From Balneolaceae bacterium (GTDB taxonomy: Bacteria; Bacteroidota; Rhodothermia; Balneolales; Balneolaceae): a DNA stretch of 5,348 bases. Made by a program: the position numbers and the translations under genes. The stretch is from the NCBI GenBank assembly GCA_003555185.1, contig PWFZ01000449.1, positions 1 to 5,348 of the forward strand, written 5' to 3'. The notes under the pieces were generated by a model. That model saw only the letters and a program-made list of their open reading frames with translations, searched no databases and was not told the origin of the DNA. This document shows, piece after piece, positions 1 through 5,348 of the stretch (positions within the stretch are counted from its first letter, which is position 1; each line of letters starts with the position of its first letter).

Positions 1-2020
1 ATTTGAAATCCCCTTTAAGGCCACTTGCAAACAAGCCGGAAGACCCATTTGGCTGAATGATGAAACCCTTCTTTTCTATGGGCGATCCTGTAATCGTGTA
101 ACCGGATTTTATACCTACGATTTTACCACTGATAAAACAGAGCTGTTATATGAAGTTGTTGTCACCGGAGACCAAAGTTACGCACTTACACCAGATGGCA
201 AATCTCTTCTCTATTCCCGCTATCATGCAGACCTTCTTTACGATAACCTCTTCCGGTCTGATATTCATGAACTGAAGCTGCAGAGCGGTAAAACAACCCG
301 GCTAACAAGGGAGAAACGAGTCACATCACCCCGAAGGGTTGATGATAGATTATTTGCGCTTCAACCGGTAGGTCAGCATCAGCAGCTGGTTGAGATTGAA
401 GACGGAGAAATTGCATTATCCTATCCAATGACAGAAAACAGCTCTGTTATAGAAATTTCATTTCATCCAAATCAATCCGGAATAATTGCAATTTTAGGTC
501 GAAAGAATGGCATTCAGGCAATTTGGTTAGAAGATATCAATGAGCTCGATGTTCTTTTCGAAAACAACCCTGATATCGTTTTTAGTGAAGGATCTGTATT
601 TGACCCTTTTTGGCATAACACCGAAAATCGCCTTCTTTTTACAAGTGATTATTCCGGCATTATGAATGTCTATGAGTATGATGGCGAAAATCATCAAATC
701 ACTCAAAAAACGGAAAGTTTACACAATGCTTTTGAGCCTGCTTATTCACCAAATGGCCAATCAATATCTTATATCGGGCAGGTAAAAAACGAACAGCGTC
801 CATTTTCCATGTCTGATTCTGACGCACTAAACCGGGAAATTGATCCTGCTTACTGGACCATGAATAACCAGGTGTTATCATATATGAATCGCCAAATGCT
901 GAACAGAGATGAAGAAGTGGATGAATCGCAATGGGAGCAAAGCAAATACAACACAAGTTTAGGCTGGTTAAAACCAAGGATCTGGCTTCCTACATTTAGC
1001 TCAAATGTAACCAATAGAATTGATGAAATTGGAATCCGATTGGAAAGTGCTGATCGAATGAGCCGCCACTCCTACACATTTGACGTAAGTAATTATGCAG
1101 AAGCATTTTGGTACGATTTAACCTATCGCTACAAAGGATTCTACCCGGGATTTGAAGTTTCTATCTTTAACTCACCGGCATTCACAAATATCGCATTTAA
1201 TGTTGATGATGAAAGGATTATTCTCCCAACAATAAGTCAGCAGCGGGGCGTGTCATTTTCTGTTCCGTTCCAGTTTCGATTGGAGCAGAACACGCGATTC
1301 TCATCGATATTTATCAGGCCGGAATATCAGCTCACTCAACGAAGTTTCAGAAATCCGAATGATGCCACTCAGGCTTATTCAGATTTTCGAACTCTTCATA
1401 CACTGGGATTAAATACCACTTTTAATATTGGCGTACGTCAATTTCGGCGTGATGTTCAACCTAATAGCGGACTGCGATTATTTACACAAACCCGATATGG
1501 TTTAAATGAATCCGGGTTTACACTTTCTGTTCCCCAGGGAAATTTTGATGCAGGTTTTGCCAAACGGCAGGGATTCCGGGCAGGAGCCACTACTTATATT
1601 GCACCGTTAAAGAGATGGAACCAATCGCTAAGAGTTACGGCACAGGGAATCACCCAAACAGATGCCCCTGTATTTAATAATCAATCTCTCTATTCCAACC
1701 ATTTCGAGACAGGCGCTTTTGCCGGAGTAAACAACATAGGAATCATCGAAACACGCTACACCATACCCCTTACCTATCCTGATGACGGCGGACTTTTGGT
1801 TCCGGTTTATCTCTCGAACATTTACCTCGTCGGGTTTACACAAACCATAGGAGATATAGGCGGATTTGATGGAGATCGGTTTAGTCAAACAGCCCGAACA
1901 GTTGTAGGAACCGGAATTCGCTCCCGCTTTCGCCTTAGCAATCTTACATTTGATATAGGTGTATCCATAGGCTGGGAGCCTGCCACAAATAATGTGTCAT
2001 ACATATTCGGAGCTTTTTAA
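1..2020 (+). CDS. PD40/TolB-like beta-propeller plus Omp85/D15-like outer-membrane barrel protein, 5'-partial
   Basis: The frame is open from base 2 to the TAA at 2018-2020. The ATG at 428 is only an internal Met, because the preceding 142 codons are clearly the same protein; 672 residues are visible. Residues about 1-275 hold repeated beta-propeller blades of PD40 type (YALTPDGKSLLYSRY near 60, FHPNQSG near 153, FWHNTENRLLFTSDYSG near 203, PAYSPNGQSISYIG near 246). A charged linker follows, and from about 320 the sequence alternates polar and aromatic residues as in transmembrane beta-strands. The end resembles the last strands of Omp85/D15 surface antigens (ETRYTIPL, then a GTGIRSRF segment, then FDIGVSIGW) and closes with a C-terminal Phe, the usual beta-signal for BAM-dependent insertion. 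Propeller-barrel proteins in FCB bacteria often carry a peptidase-like N-terminus; that part would lie outside the window and cannot be judged. An outer-membrane location is well supported, but the function is unknown. Confidence 0.85.
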   Translation, partial: FEIPFKATCKQAGRPIWLNDETLLFYGRSCNRVTGFYTYDFTTDKTELLYEVVVTGDQSYALTPDGKSLLYSRYHADLLYDNLFRSDIHELKLQSGKTTRLTREKRVTSPRRVDDRLFALQPVGQHQQLVEIEDGEIALSYPMTENSSVIEISFHPNQSGIIAILGRKNGIQAIWLEDINELDVLFENNPDIVFSEGSVFDPFWHNTENRLLFTSDYSGIMNVYEYDGENHQITQKTESLHNAFEPAYSPNGQSISYIGQVKNEQRPFSMSDSDALNREIDPAYWTMNNQVLSYMNRQMLNRDEEVDESQWEQSKYNTSLGWLKPRIWLPTFSSNVTNRIDEIGIRLESADRMSRHSYTFDVSNYAEAFWYDLTYRYKGFYPGFEVSIFNSPAFTNIAFNVDDERIILPTISQQRGVSFSVPFQFRLEQNTRFSSIFIRPEYQLTQRSFRNPNDATQAYSDFRTLHTLGLNTTFNIGVRQFRRDVQPNSGLRLFTQTRYGLNESGFTLSVPQGNFDAGFAKRQGFRAGATTYIAPLKRWNQSLRVTAQGITQTDAPVFNNQSLYSNHFETGAFAGVNNIGIIETRYTIPLTYPDDGGLLVPVYLSNIYLVGFTQTIGDIGGFDGDRFSQTARTVVGTGIRSRFRLSNLTFDIGVSIGWEPATNNVSYIFGAF

Positions 2021-2034
2021 CCCGGATTATTCAT
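2017..2034. repeat. Left terminal inverted repeat of the element
   Basis: TTAACCCGGATTATTCAT pairs with the repeat at 2234-2251 at 17 of 18 positions; the single difference is at G2025. It contains the TAA stop codon (2018-2020) of the upstream barrel gene. Confidence 0.7.
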
Positions 2035-2039
2035 CAAGT

Positions 2040-2137
2040 AATTTTGATGTGAACAAGGCGAAGTGAAAATGGTGACGGAAGGGTACTTATGTACCCTGAG
2101 TAAGCCATTTGCACTTGAACGCAGTACACATAAAATT
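2040..2137. repeat. 98-nt nested imperfect palindrome (possible terminator hairpin)
   Basis: Three stems are stacked around one centre. The outer stem is 2040-2051 with 2127-2137, 11 pairs and one bulged G at 2046. The middle stem is AAGTGAAAATGG (2061-2072) with CCATTTGCACTT (2105-2116), 11 of 12 pairs. The inner stem is AGGGTAC (2080-2086) with GTACCCT (2091-2097), perfect, around a TTAT tetraloop. GCG at 2058-2060 can also pair with CGC at 2120-2122. It begins 20 bases after the stop codon of the barrel gene, so it may act as its transcription terminator or as a 3' mRNA stabiliser, although no strong T-run follows. Confidence 0.7.
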
Positions 2138-2154
2138 TCGCCGAAAATATCTAC

Positions 2155-2168
2155 ACCCAAATTTGGGT
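2155..2168. repeat. 14-bp perfect palindrome
   Basis: ACCCAAATTTGGGT is its own reverse complement with no mismatch. It lies inside the MITE-like element, just right of the large hairpin, and is followed by an A/T-only tract from 2169. It could be a protein-binding dyad, or a 5-bp stem with an AATT loop. Confidence 0.6.
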
Positions 2169-2233
2169 TATAAAATAAAAATTACGTAAACACATGAAAA
2201 TCAATATCTTAAGTCACTCATGTACACTTACTC

Positions 2234-2251
2234 ATGAATAATTCGGGTTAA
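2234..2251. repeat. Right terminal inverted repeat of the element
   Basis: ATGAATAATTCGGGTTAA is the inverted partner of 2017-2034. A heptamer ACTCATG occurs at 2216-2222 and again at 2230-2236 as a short direct repeat leading into this end, which could be subterminal transposase-binding sequence; that role is speculative. Confidence 0.7.
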
Positions 2252-2272
2252 GTAGTTATTTCAATAACTACT
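2251..2272. terminator. Hairpin at the 3' end of the APP1-phosphatase gene; probable ancestral bidirectional terminator
   Basis: AGTAGTTATT (2251-2260) and AATAACTACT (2263-2272) are perfect 10-bp arms around TC. The realistic RNA fold is an 8-bp stem with a 6-nt loop. The right arm includes the TAG stop (2268-2270) of the minus-strand phosphatase gene. The stem is AT-rich and the T-tract after it is poor in both directions, so its strength is uncertain. If the neighbouring element is removed at one TTAA, this hairpin falls immediately after the stop codon of the barrel gene, suggesting it once served both convergent genes. Confidence 0.5.
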
Positions 2273-3371
2273 GAAATTGTGACTGACCCTCAACAACCGT
2301 TCTTGCACGGATGATATTCATTCCATCAAGCCGCTCAGGTTCAATCTGTCTGTGATTTACCACATCCCTGATAATAATCTCCTTAATTTGATCCGGAAAC
2401 CGATTTCTAATTTCGTTATACACCTCAGGATCGCGTTCGCCCGAATCGCCAATTAAGATAAATTCCCGTTTTGGAAACCGACTGACAATCTCACTAATCT
2501 GGCTGATTTTTTGATTAAAGGTCACTTTTTCATCGGTAGCTAACTCACGAAGATCCGACCAGGAACCAAGTCTGAAGATATTTTTTCTTACCGTTTTCAT
2601 GTGAAATGAACCCGGTGGAAATCCTTCTTCTTCAATTAAAAAACCATGCAAAGGCTGAAACAATTGCCATGGTGAACCTGAAACATAGTGAAAGGAAGCA
2701 TTTTCGTATTGATGGTACTTTTGATTCATACCCGGTGCAGCTGTATAATCCTTAAAAAATGTATTTCTTACCACCACCCTCGAACCGGCGGGTATTTCCG
2801 TAACTTTAATAGTGTCGTCTATATCAGACACAATAGATAATCCCTCCGGTTCAATAAGCTCTATTTTTCCCTCTCCATAATATCTGTCTGACTCTGTTCT
2901 GAATGAGAGCCAACCATTTTCAGATTTTTGGGCTTCGAGAAGCTCTTTTGCCCTGTCTTTGTGAATTCTTACAAAACCCTGTGCATATCCAAAATTATCT
3001 GTTGTTTGATAAAGTCCGTCACTGCCGATGATTCCATAAACCTCTTCTCTTGGATCGTCATCAAACGTAAATACAACCTCTCGTCTCGATCGGCTATTTG
3101 TGACAAACCCGCTGATTCGATCCCTGAAATTAGCCGCTTCATCTGAATCTAAATTGAAACGGTTACGGGCCATTCTGGTTGTAATCCTTTCCCATATACG
3201 CCGTGAACGATGAATATACACCCGCATTGGAATAACCCAAACTTCTCCATCCAAGTAAGCATAAGTGGGATAAAAATCTACCTGACGACTCTGTTCTTGC
3301 TCGGTGTTTTGTTCAGCAACGGCCGGTAAAGACAAAAAGAGGAATAATAAGAACAGAGAGACTAATTTCAC
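2268..3371 (-). CDS. Exported APP1-type (DUF2183) HAD-superfamily phosphatase
   Basis: With a GTG start at 3371-3369 the protein has 367 residues. An upstream in-frame ATG at 3458 would add 29 residues ahead of the signal peptide and is less likely. The N-terminus (MKLVSLFLLFLFLSLPAVA) is a textbook Sec signal with an AVA cleavage site near residue 19, so the enzyme should be periplasmic or secreted. An N-terminal beta-rich region (about 25-175) precedes the catalytic domain. The HAD motifs are visible: SDIDDT at 182-187 (motif I, nucleophile and acid/base Asp), YVSGSPW at 229-235 (motif II), K259 in HMKTVR (motif III), and LIGDSGERDPE at 306-316 (motif IV, metal binding). This set is characteristic of the APP1 phosphatidate phosphatase catalytic domain known from yeast. 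A phosphatidate or other phospho-lipid substrate is known for the family but not shown here. The gene is convergent with the barrel gene and divergent from the dehydrogenase gene. Confidence 0.88.
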   Translation of the reverse strand: MKLVSLFLLFLFLSLPAVAEQNTEQEQSRQVDFYPTYAYLDGEVWVIPMRVYIHRSRRIWERITTRMARNRFNLDSDEAANFRDRISGFVTNSRSRREVVFTFDDDPREEVYGIIGSDGLYQTTDNFGYAQGFVRIHKDRAKELLEAQKSENGWLSFRTESDRYYGEGKIELIEPEGLSIVSDIDDTIKVTEIPAGSRVVVRNTFFKDYTAAPGMNQKYHQYENASFHYVSGSPWQLFQPLHGFLIEEEGFPPGSFHMKTVRKNIFRLGSWSDLRELATDEKVTFNQKISQISEIVSRFPKREFILIGDSGERDPEVYNEIRNRFPDQIKEIIIRDVVNHRQIEPERLDGMNIIRARTVVEGQSQFQ

Positions 3372-3394
3372 GATGAACTGTTTTTTAAAATTAT

Positions 3395-3415
3395 GCTTTA
3401 CAACGAATGTAAAGC
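3395..3415. promoter_or_regulatory. 8-bp-arm dyad upstream of the phosphatase GTG start
   Basis: GCTTTACA (3395-3402) and TGTAAAGC (3408-3415) form a perfect inverted repeat around ACGAA. It lies 24-44 bases upstream of the GTG start at 3371, in the divergent intergenic region. It could be an operator for a dimeric regulator or a small 5'-leader hairpin. Under the longer ATG-3458 model it would be coding. Confidence 0.45.
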
Positions 3416-3461
3416 TAAGAATATTTGTAGTTATTGGTAGACAATCTGTTAAGGCCACTCA

Positions 3462-3489
3462 TTGGCTACAGGTTTCTACTATCTAAAAT
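3462..3489 (+). promoter_or_regulatory. Candidate promoter of the NAD(P)-binding protein gene
   Basis: TTGGCT at 3462-3467 and TAAAAT at 3484-3489 are separated by 16 bases and resemble sigma-70 -35 and -10 boxes. Transcription would begin near 3496, giving a leader of about 17 bases before the ATG at 3513. The leader is AT-rich and has no Shine-Dalgarno sequence. FCB promoters often deviate from this consensus, so the call is tentative. Confidence 0.3.
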
Positions 3490-3512
3490 GTTAATTATTA
3501 AAAATCTATTTC

Positions 3513-4163
3513 ATGAAAATAACGATTGCAGGCGCACATGGAAACATTGCAATGTTAATGCATCCATTATTAAAAGAGAGAGGTCACGAAGTTAGGGGAT
3601 TAATTCGGAAACCGGAGCAAAAAGAGGATCTTAAAAACGCCGGTGCTGAACCTGTTATTTGTGATATTGAAAAAGAAGATGACATATCAGAAGCTGTAGG
3701 CGCAGCTGACGCCGTTGTTTTTGCTGCCGGTGCTGGTCCGGGCAGTGGAGCAGAACGAAAATGGAGTGTAGACAGAGACGGAGCCATAAAACTAATTGAA
3801 GCTGCTAAAAAAAATGGGATAAACCGATATGTGATGATCAGCGCAATGGGCTTGGATGAACCACGCGGCAGTGATGTATTTCAGGTATATCAAAAAGCTA
3901 AAGCTGAAGCAGATGAGGCTCTAAAAAACAGTGGTTTAGATTATACCATTATTAAACCGGGAAGATTAACCGATGAACCCGGGACCGGTAAAATATCACT
4001 GGGTAAAAATCTTAAAAGTGGAGAAATTTCCCGTGAAGATGTCGCCCACGTTCTCGTTCATATTATAGAAAAACCTGAACTTGCGGGATACACTTTAGAC
4101 TTAATCTCGGGCAATATTCCAATTGAAGAAGCTATAAATAAAGTGCTAGAGTACGCTGAATAA
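3513..4163 (+). CDS. Atypical short-chain dehydrogenase/reductase, NAD(P)-binding (SDR_a5/YhfK-like)
   Basis: This 216-residue protein opens with a Rossmann beta-strand and a glycine-rich turn, GAHGNIA at 7-13, which binds the dinucleotide; the third glycine of the usual GxxGxxG is Ala. R29 and R32 after the second strand are suited to contact an NADP 2'-phosphate. AVVFAAGAG (67-75) follows the fourth strand. MISAMG (108-113) supplies the Ser position, and YQKAK (126-130) is a YxxxK pair as in catalytically competent SDRs. The YTIIKPGRLTDEPG segment (144-157) and the SREDVAHVLV helix (173-182) are typical of the atypical SDR5 group of NAD(P)H-binding oxidoreductases or NmrA-like proteins. The length matches that group. 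The substrate cannot be predicted. It is cytoplasmic, with no signal peptide. The gene appears monocistronic and ends three bases from the convergent lipoprotein gene. Confidence 0.85.
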   Translation: MKITIAGAHGNIAMLMHPLLKERGHEVRGLIRKPEQKEDLKNAGAEPVICDIEKEDDISEAVGAADAVVFAAGAGPGSGAERKWSVDRDGAIKLIEAAKKNGINRYVMISAMGLDEPRGSDVFQVYQKAKAEADEALKNSGLDYTIIKPGRLTDEPGTGKISLGKNLKSGEISREDVAHVLVHIIEKPELAGYTLDLISGNIPIEEAINKVLEYAE

Positions 4164-4178
4164 ATTTTATAGTTCAGC
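4155..4178. terminator. Shared bidirectional hairpin across two convergent gene ends
   Basis: GCTGAA (4155-4160) and TTCAGC (4173-4178) are perfect inverted arms. The interior TAAATTTTA (4161-4169) can extend the fold with a TAG bulge. The arms are the last Ala-Glu codons of the dehydrogenase and of the lipoprotein, so the structure spans both stop codons and the 3-bp gap. The core is AT-rich with few trailing Ts, so termination strength is uncertain, but no other space is available for a terminator here. Confidence 0.4.
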
Positions 4179-4589
4179 TACCCCATCAGGAGGTAATAAC
4201 TCATTAAGGCTTCGCAAGATTCTGCTTCGGTAATCTACAGAGGATGCCGTTCGTGCCATTGCGTGTTTTCTGGGCTGTTGCACCGATACCCTGAATCCGT
4301 TCTCCTCTTGGGGAGTTAATAAAACTCTGATTCGATTTATAGCAGATTCCTGAGAAGTAAACTTTCGCCCTTCGGGCTGATATGCGGTGATTTCATATGA
4401 ACCATCTTCATTTTCTACTTCTTCATGAATACGAAGGTTATTATCTCTGAGTGCTTCTTTTGTATTGTCTATAATCGTCTCTTTTTCTACGGAAAAATAA
4501 TCATTACTGCTTGTTCCTCCCATGGTTGCACAAGAGCTTAAAAGAGCAATAGTGATAATGAAAAGAATAGGTTGGTATAAATTTTTCAT
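4167..4589 (-). CDS. Small lipoprotein of unknown function
   Basis: This 140-residue protein starts at an ATG with no Shine-Dalgarno sequence. Residues 1-20 form a type II signal peptide: Lys2, a hydrophobic core, and the lipobox LSSC with the lipidated Cys at position 20, followed by Ala-Thr. It should therefore be anchored in the inner or outer membrane, facing the periplasm. The mature part begins with a Gly/Ser/Asn-rich tether (22-30). A compact alpha/beta domain follows, with a helix around 36-50, a strand carrying DGSYEITAYQPEGR (62-75), a strand IRVLLTPQEENGFRVSVQQP (87-106) and a C-terminal basic helix (120-132). The pattern recalls small periplasmic DUF3568- or BamC-like domains, but I cannot assign a family. 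The gene lies downstream of pgm on the same strand, 110 bp away and behind a terminator, so it is probably a separate unit. Confidence 0.8.
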   Translation of the reverse strand: MKNLYQPILFIITIALLSSCATMGGTSSNDYFSVEKETIIDNTKEALRDNNLRIHEEVENEDGSYEITAYQPEGRKFTSQESAINRIRVLLTPQEENGFRVSVQQPRKHAMARTASSVDYRSRILRSLNELLPPDGVAEL

Positions 4590-4620
4590 GATGGAATAGT
4601 TTATTAATGTATTTCAAAAA

Positions 4621-4651
4621 TCTATACAATTCTTCTAAAGAATCATATCAA
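4621..4651 (-). promoter_or_regulatory. Candidate promoter of the lipoprotein gene with a dyad in the spacer
   Basis: On the minus strand, TTGATA (4651-4646) resembles a -35 box and TATAGA (4626-4621), preceded by TG, resembles an extended -10. The spacing of 19 is long for E. coli but acceptable for FCB-type promoters. ATTCTT (4629-4634) and AAGAAT (4638-4643) form a perfect 6-bp inverted repeat with a 3-base centre, located between the two boxes where a repressor could sit. Confidence 0.3.
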
Positions 4652-4668
4652 CCCTTACAAATTCTCAT

Positions 4669-4699
4669 AAAAAACTGTCTGCGGGTCAGCGACTCCGCA
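4669..4699 (-). terminator. Intrinsic terminator of pgm
   Basis: Directly after the pgm stop, the minus strand reads TGCGG, A, GTC, GCT, GAC, CCGCA: an 8-bp GC-rich stem with one bulged A and a 3-base loop (4699-4680). Five bases later comes a run of six Ts (4674-4669). This is the most convincing intrinsic terminator in the window and isolates pgm from the lipoprotein gene. Confidence 0.7.
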
Positions 4700-5348
4700 T
4701 TACTGCTTCCCGAGTACAGAGTTTACAATACCAATAGCTTCTTCCTGTATCTTTTTTAGATGATCTAAGCCTTTAAAGCTCTCCGTGTAAATTTTATAAA
4801 TATTTTCCGTGCCTGAAGGTCGTGCTGCAAACCATCCGTTTTCTGTTTCCACTTTTAAACCACCAATTGGGGCATTATTACCGGGTGCATTTGTAAGTTT
4901 TTTAAGAATTGACTCCCCCGCAAGCGAATCTGCTTTTACCTGATCCGGTGACAGATTTTTAAGTGCTTTTTTTTCATCCATTGTAGCAGGAGCATCGAGC
5001 CGTTCATACACCGGACTTCCAAACTTCTCTTCCAGCTCTTTGTAGTGTTCGGATGGATTTTTTCCTGTTTTCGCAGTTATTTCTGCAGCCAAAAGATTTA
5101 AAATAATCCCATCTTTATCGGTTGACCAAACCGTTCCGTCTTTTCTCAAAAATGAAGCCCCTGCACTCTCTTCACCACCAAATCCATACGATCCGTCAGA
5201 TAATCCATCTACAAACCACTTAAATCCAACCGGTACTTCCGCCAGTGTTCGGTTGATTGATTTTGCCACTCTGTCAATCATACTGCCCGAAACTAATGTT
5301 TTTCCAATGGCTGCTTCTTTATTCCATTGCGGGCGATTTTGAAACAAG
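4700..5348 (-). CDS. pgm: Phosphoglucomutase (alpha-D-glucose phosphate-specific), C-terminal part
   Basis: The gene enters from the right edge. The TTG near 5347 is an internal Leu codon, not a start, because the sequence there already matches the middle of the enzyme. About 215 of the roughly 546 residues usual for the E. coli Pgm type are visible. Landmarks, counted from the first full codon, are VPVGFKWF (38-45), the sugar-binding loop [10 protein letters not shown] (57-66), STDKDGI (75-81) and the C-terminal phosphate-binding loop RPSGTE (176-181). This stretch matches my memory of E. coli Pgm closely. The enzyme interconverts glucose 1-phosphate and glucose 6-phosphate in the cytoplasm, linking glycolysis to glycogen, trehalose and nucleotide-sugar synthesis. 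The phosphoserine and metal-binding loops are in the missing N-terminal part. The visible C-terminus is intact and ends in a strong terminator. Confidence 0.95.
   Translation of the reverse strand, partial: LFQNRPQWNKEAAIGKTLVSGSMIDRVAKSINRTLAEVPVGFKWFVDGLSDGSYGFGGEESAGASFLRKDGTVWSTDKDGIILNLLAAEITAKTGKNPSEHYKELEEKFGSPVYERLDAPATMDEKKALKNLSPDQVKADSLAGESILKKLTNAPGNNAPIGGLKVETENGWFAARPSGTENIYKIYTESFKGLDHLKKIQEEAIGIVNSVLGKQ

Larger units (their letters stand above)
2017..2251. mobile_element. MITE-like non-autonomous element with 18-bp terminal inverted repeats
   Basis: TTAACCCGGATTATTCAT at 2017-2034 is matched in inverted orientation by ATGAATAATTCGGGTTAA at 2234-2251, 17 of 18 bases. The interior has no meaningful ORF. 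It holds a long nested palindrome on the left and an AT-rich right half with a 14-bp palindrome. The outermost TTAA is itself palindromic, so it may be either a 4-bp target duplication (element then 2021-2247, 227 bp, 14-bp ends with 13 matches) or part of the repeats. Ends starting CCC next to a 4-bp AT-rich duplication would suit mobilisation by an IS1380-type transposase, but that link is from memory and inference. The alternative is a fixed, REP/BIME-like intergenic structure. Copies elsewhere in the genome would decide it. Confidence 0.6.

Noticed and set aside
428..430. ATG at 428 as the start of the propeller-barrel gene
   Set aside because: The same frame is open without interruption from base 2 and encodes further propeller sequence with PD40-like motifs, so the gene begins outside the window.
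699..977. Minus-strand ORF of 92 codons
   Set aside because: It lies wholly antisense within the propeller region and its translation shows no domain or signal; it is a shadow of the real gene.
1628..1888. Minus-strand ORF of 86 codons
   Set aside because: It is antisense to the barrel region, with no recognisable features.
2194..2241. Fifteen-codon ATG-to-TAA reading frame on the plus strand near the right end of the inverted-repeat element
   Set aside because: It is too short, runs into the terminal repeat, and has no motif. It could be a remnant of a transposase start but nothing supports that.
2928..3146. Plus-strand ORF of 72 codons
   Set aside because: It is antisense to the well-supported APP1 phosphatase gene and has no family resemblance.
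3304..3486. Plus-strand ORF of 60 codons overlapping the divergent promoter region
   Set aside because: It overlaps the signal-peptide codons of the phosphatase on the opposite strand; its composition is a by-product of that sequence.
3584..3787. Minus-strand ORF of 67 codons rich in Ser, Ala and Pro
   Set aside because: It is antisense to the dehydrogenase gene; the composition is typical of a shadow frame.
5345..5347. TTG as the start codon of phosphoglucomutase
   Set aside because: The residues from here match the middle of the Pgm family, and the phosphoserine and metal-binding regions must lie upstream, beyond the right edge.
4167..5348. pgm and the lipoprotein as one operon
   Set aside because: A GC-rich stem with a six-T run follows pgm and a promoter-like sequence lies between the genes, so separate transcription is more likely.

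Overview
The window looks like an ordinary chromosomal stretch from a moderately AT-rich, Gram-negative bacterium of the Bacteroidota/Balneolota/Rhodothermota (FCB) kind. The signs are a C-terminal outer-membrane barrel ending in Phe, a lipoprotein with a typical lipobox, and no recognisable Shine-Dalgarno sequence before any of the three visible starts. A Balneolales-like host is my best guess from protein style. It is an inference and has not been tested by a search.

Layout: (1) 1-2020, plus strand: the 3'-terminal 672 codons of a large protein with a TolB/PD40-type beta-propeller followed by an Omp85/D15-like outer-membrane barrel. It is open through the left edge, so its real start lies outside the window. 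(2) 2017-2251: a non-coding, roughly 230-bp element bounded by near-perfect 18-bp inverted repeats ending in TTAA. It contains a 98-nt nested palindrome and a 14-bp perfect palindrome, and reads as a MITE-like insertion exactly at the stop codon of the barrel gene. (3) 2251-2272: a 10-bp-arm hairpin that was probably the original shared terminator of the two convergent genes. (4) 2268-3371, minus strand: an exported APP1-type (DUF2183) HAD-fold phosphatase, best started at a GTG that gives a clean signal peptide. (5) 3372-3512: a divergent promoter region with an 8-bp dyad. (6) 3513-4163, plus strand: an atypical short-chain dehydrogenase/NAD(P)-binding protein. (7) 4167-4589, minus strand: a small lipoprotein of unknown function, meeting the previous gene tail to tail with three bases between stop codons and a hairpin built from both gene ends. 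(8) 4700-5348, minus strand: the C-terminal part of phosphoglucomutase (pgm), followed by a good intrinsic terminator.

The genes do not form one pathway. Orientation alternates (+, -, +, -, -) and terminators separate the units, so each is probably transcribed on its own. The most interesting feature is the small inverted-repeat element between the first two genes. No new multi-gene system is evident.
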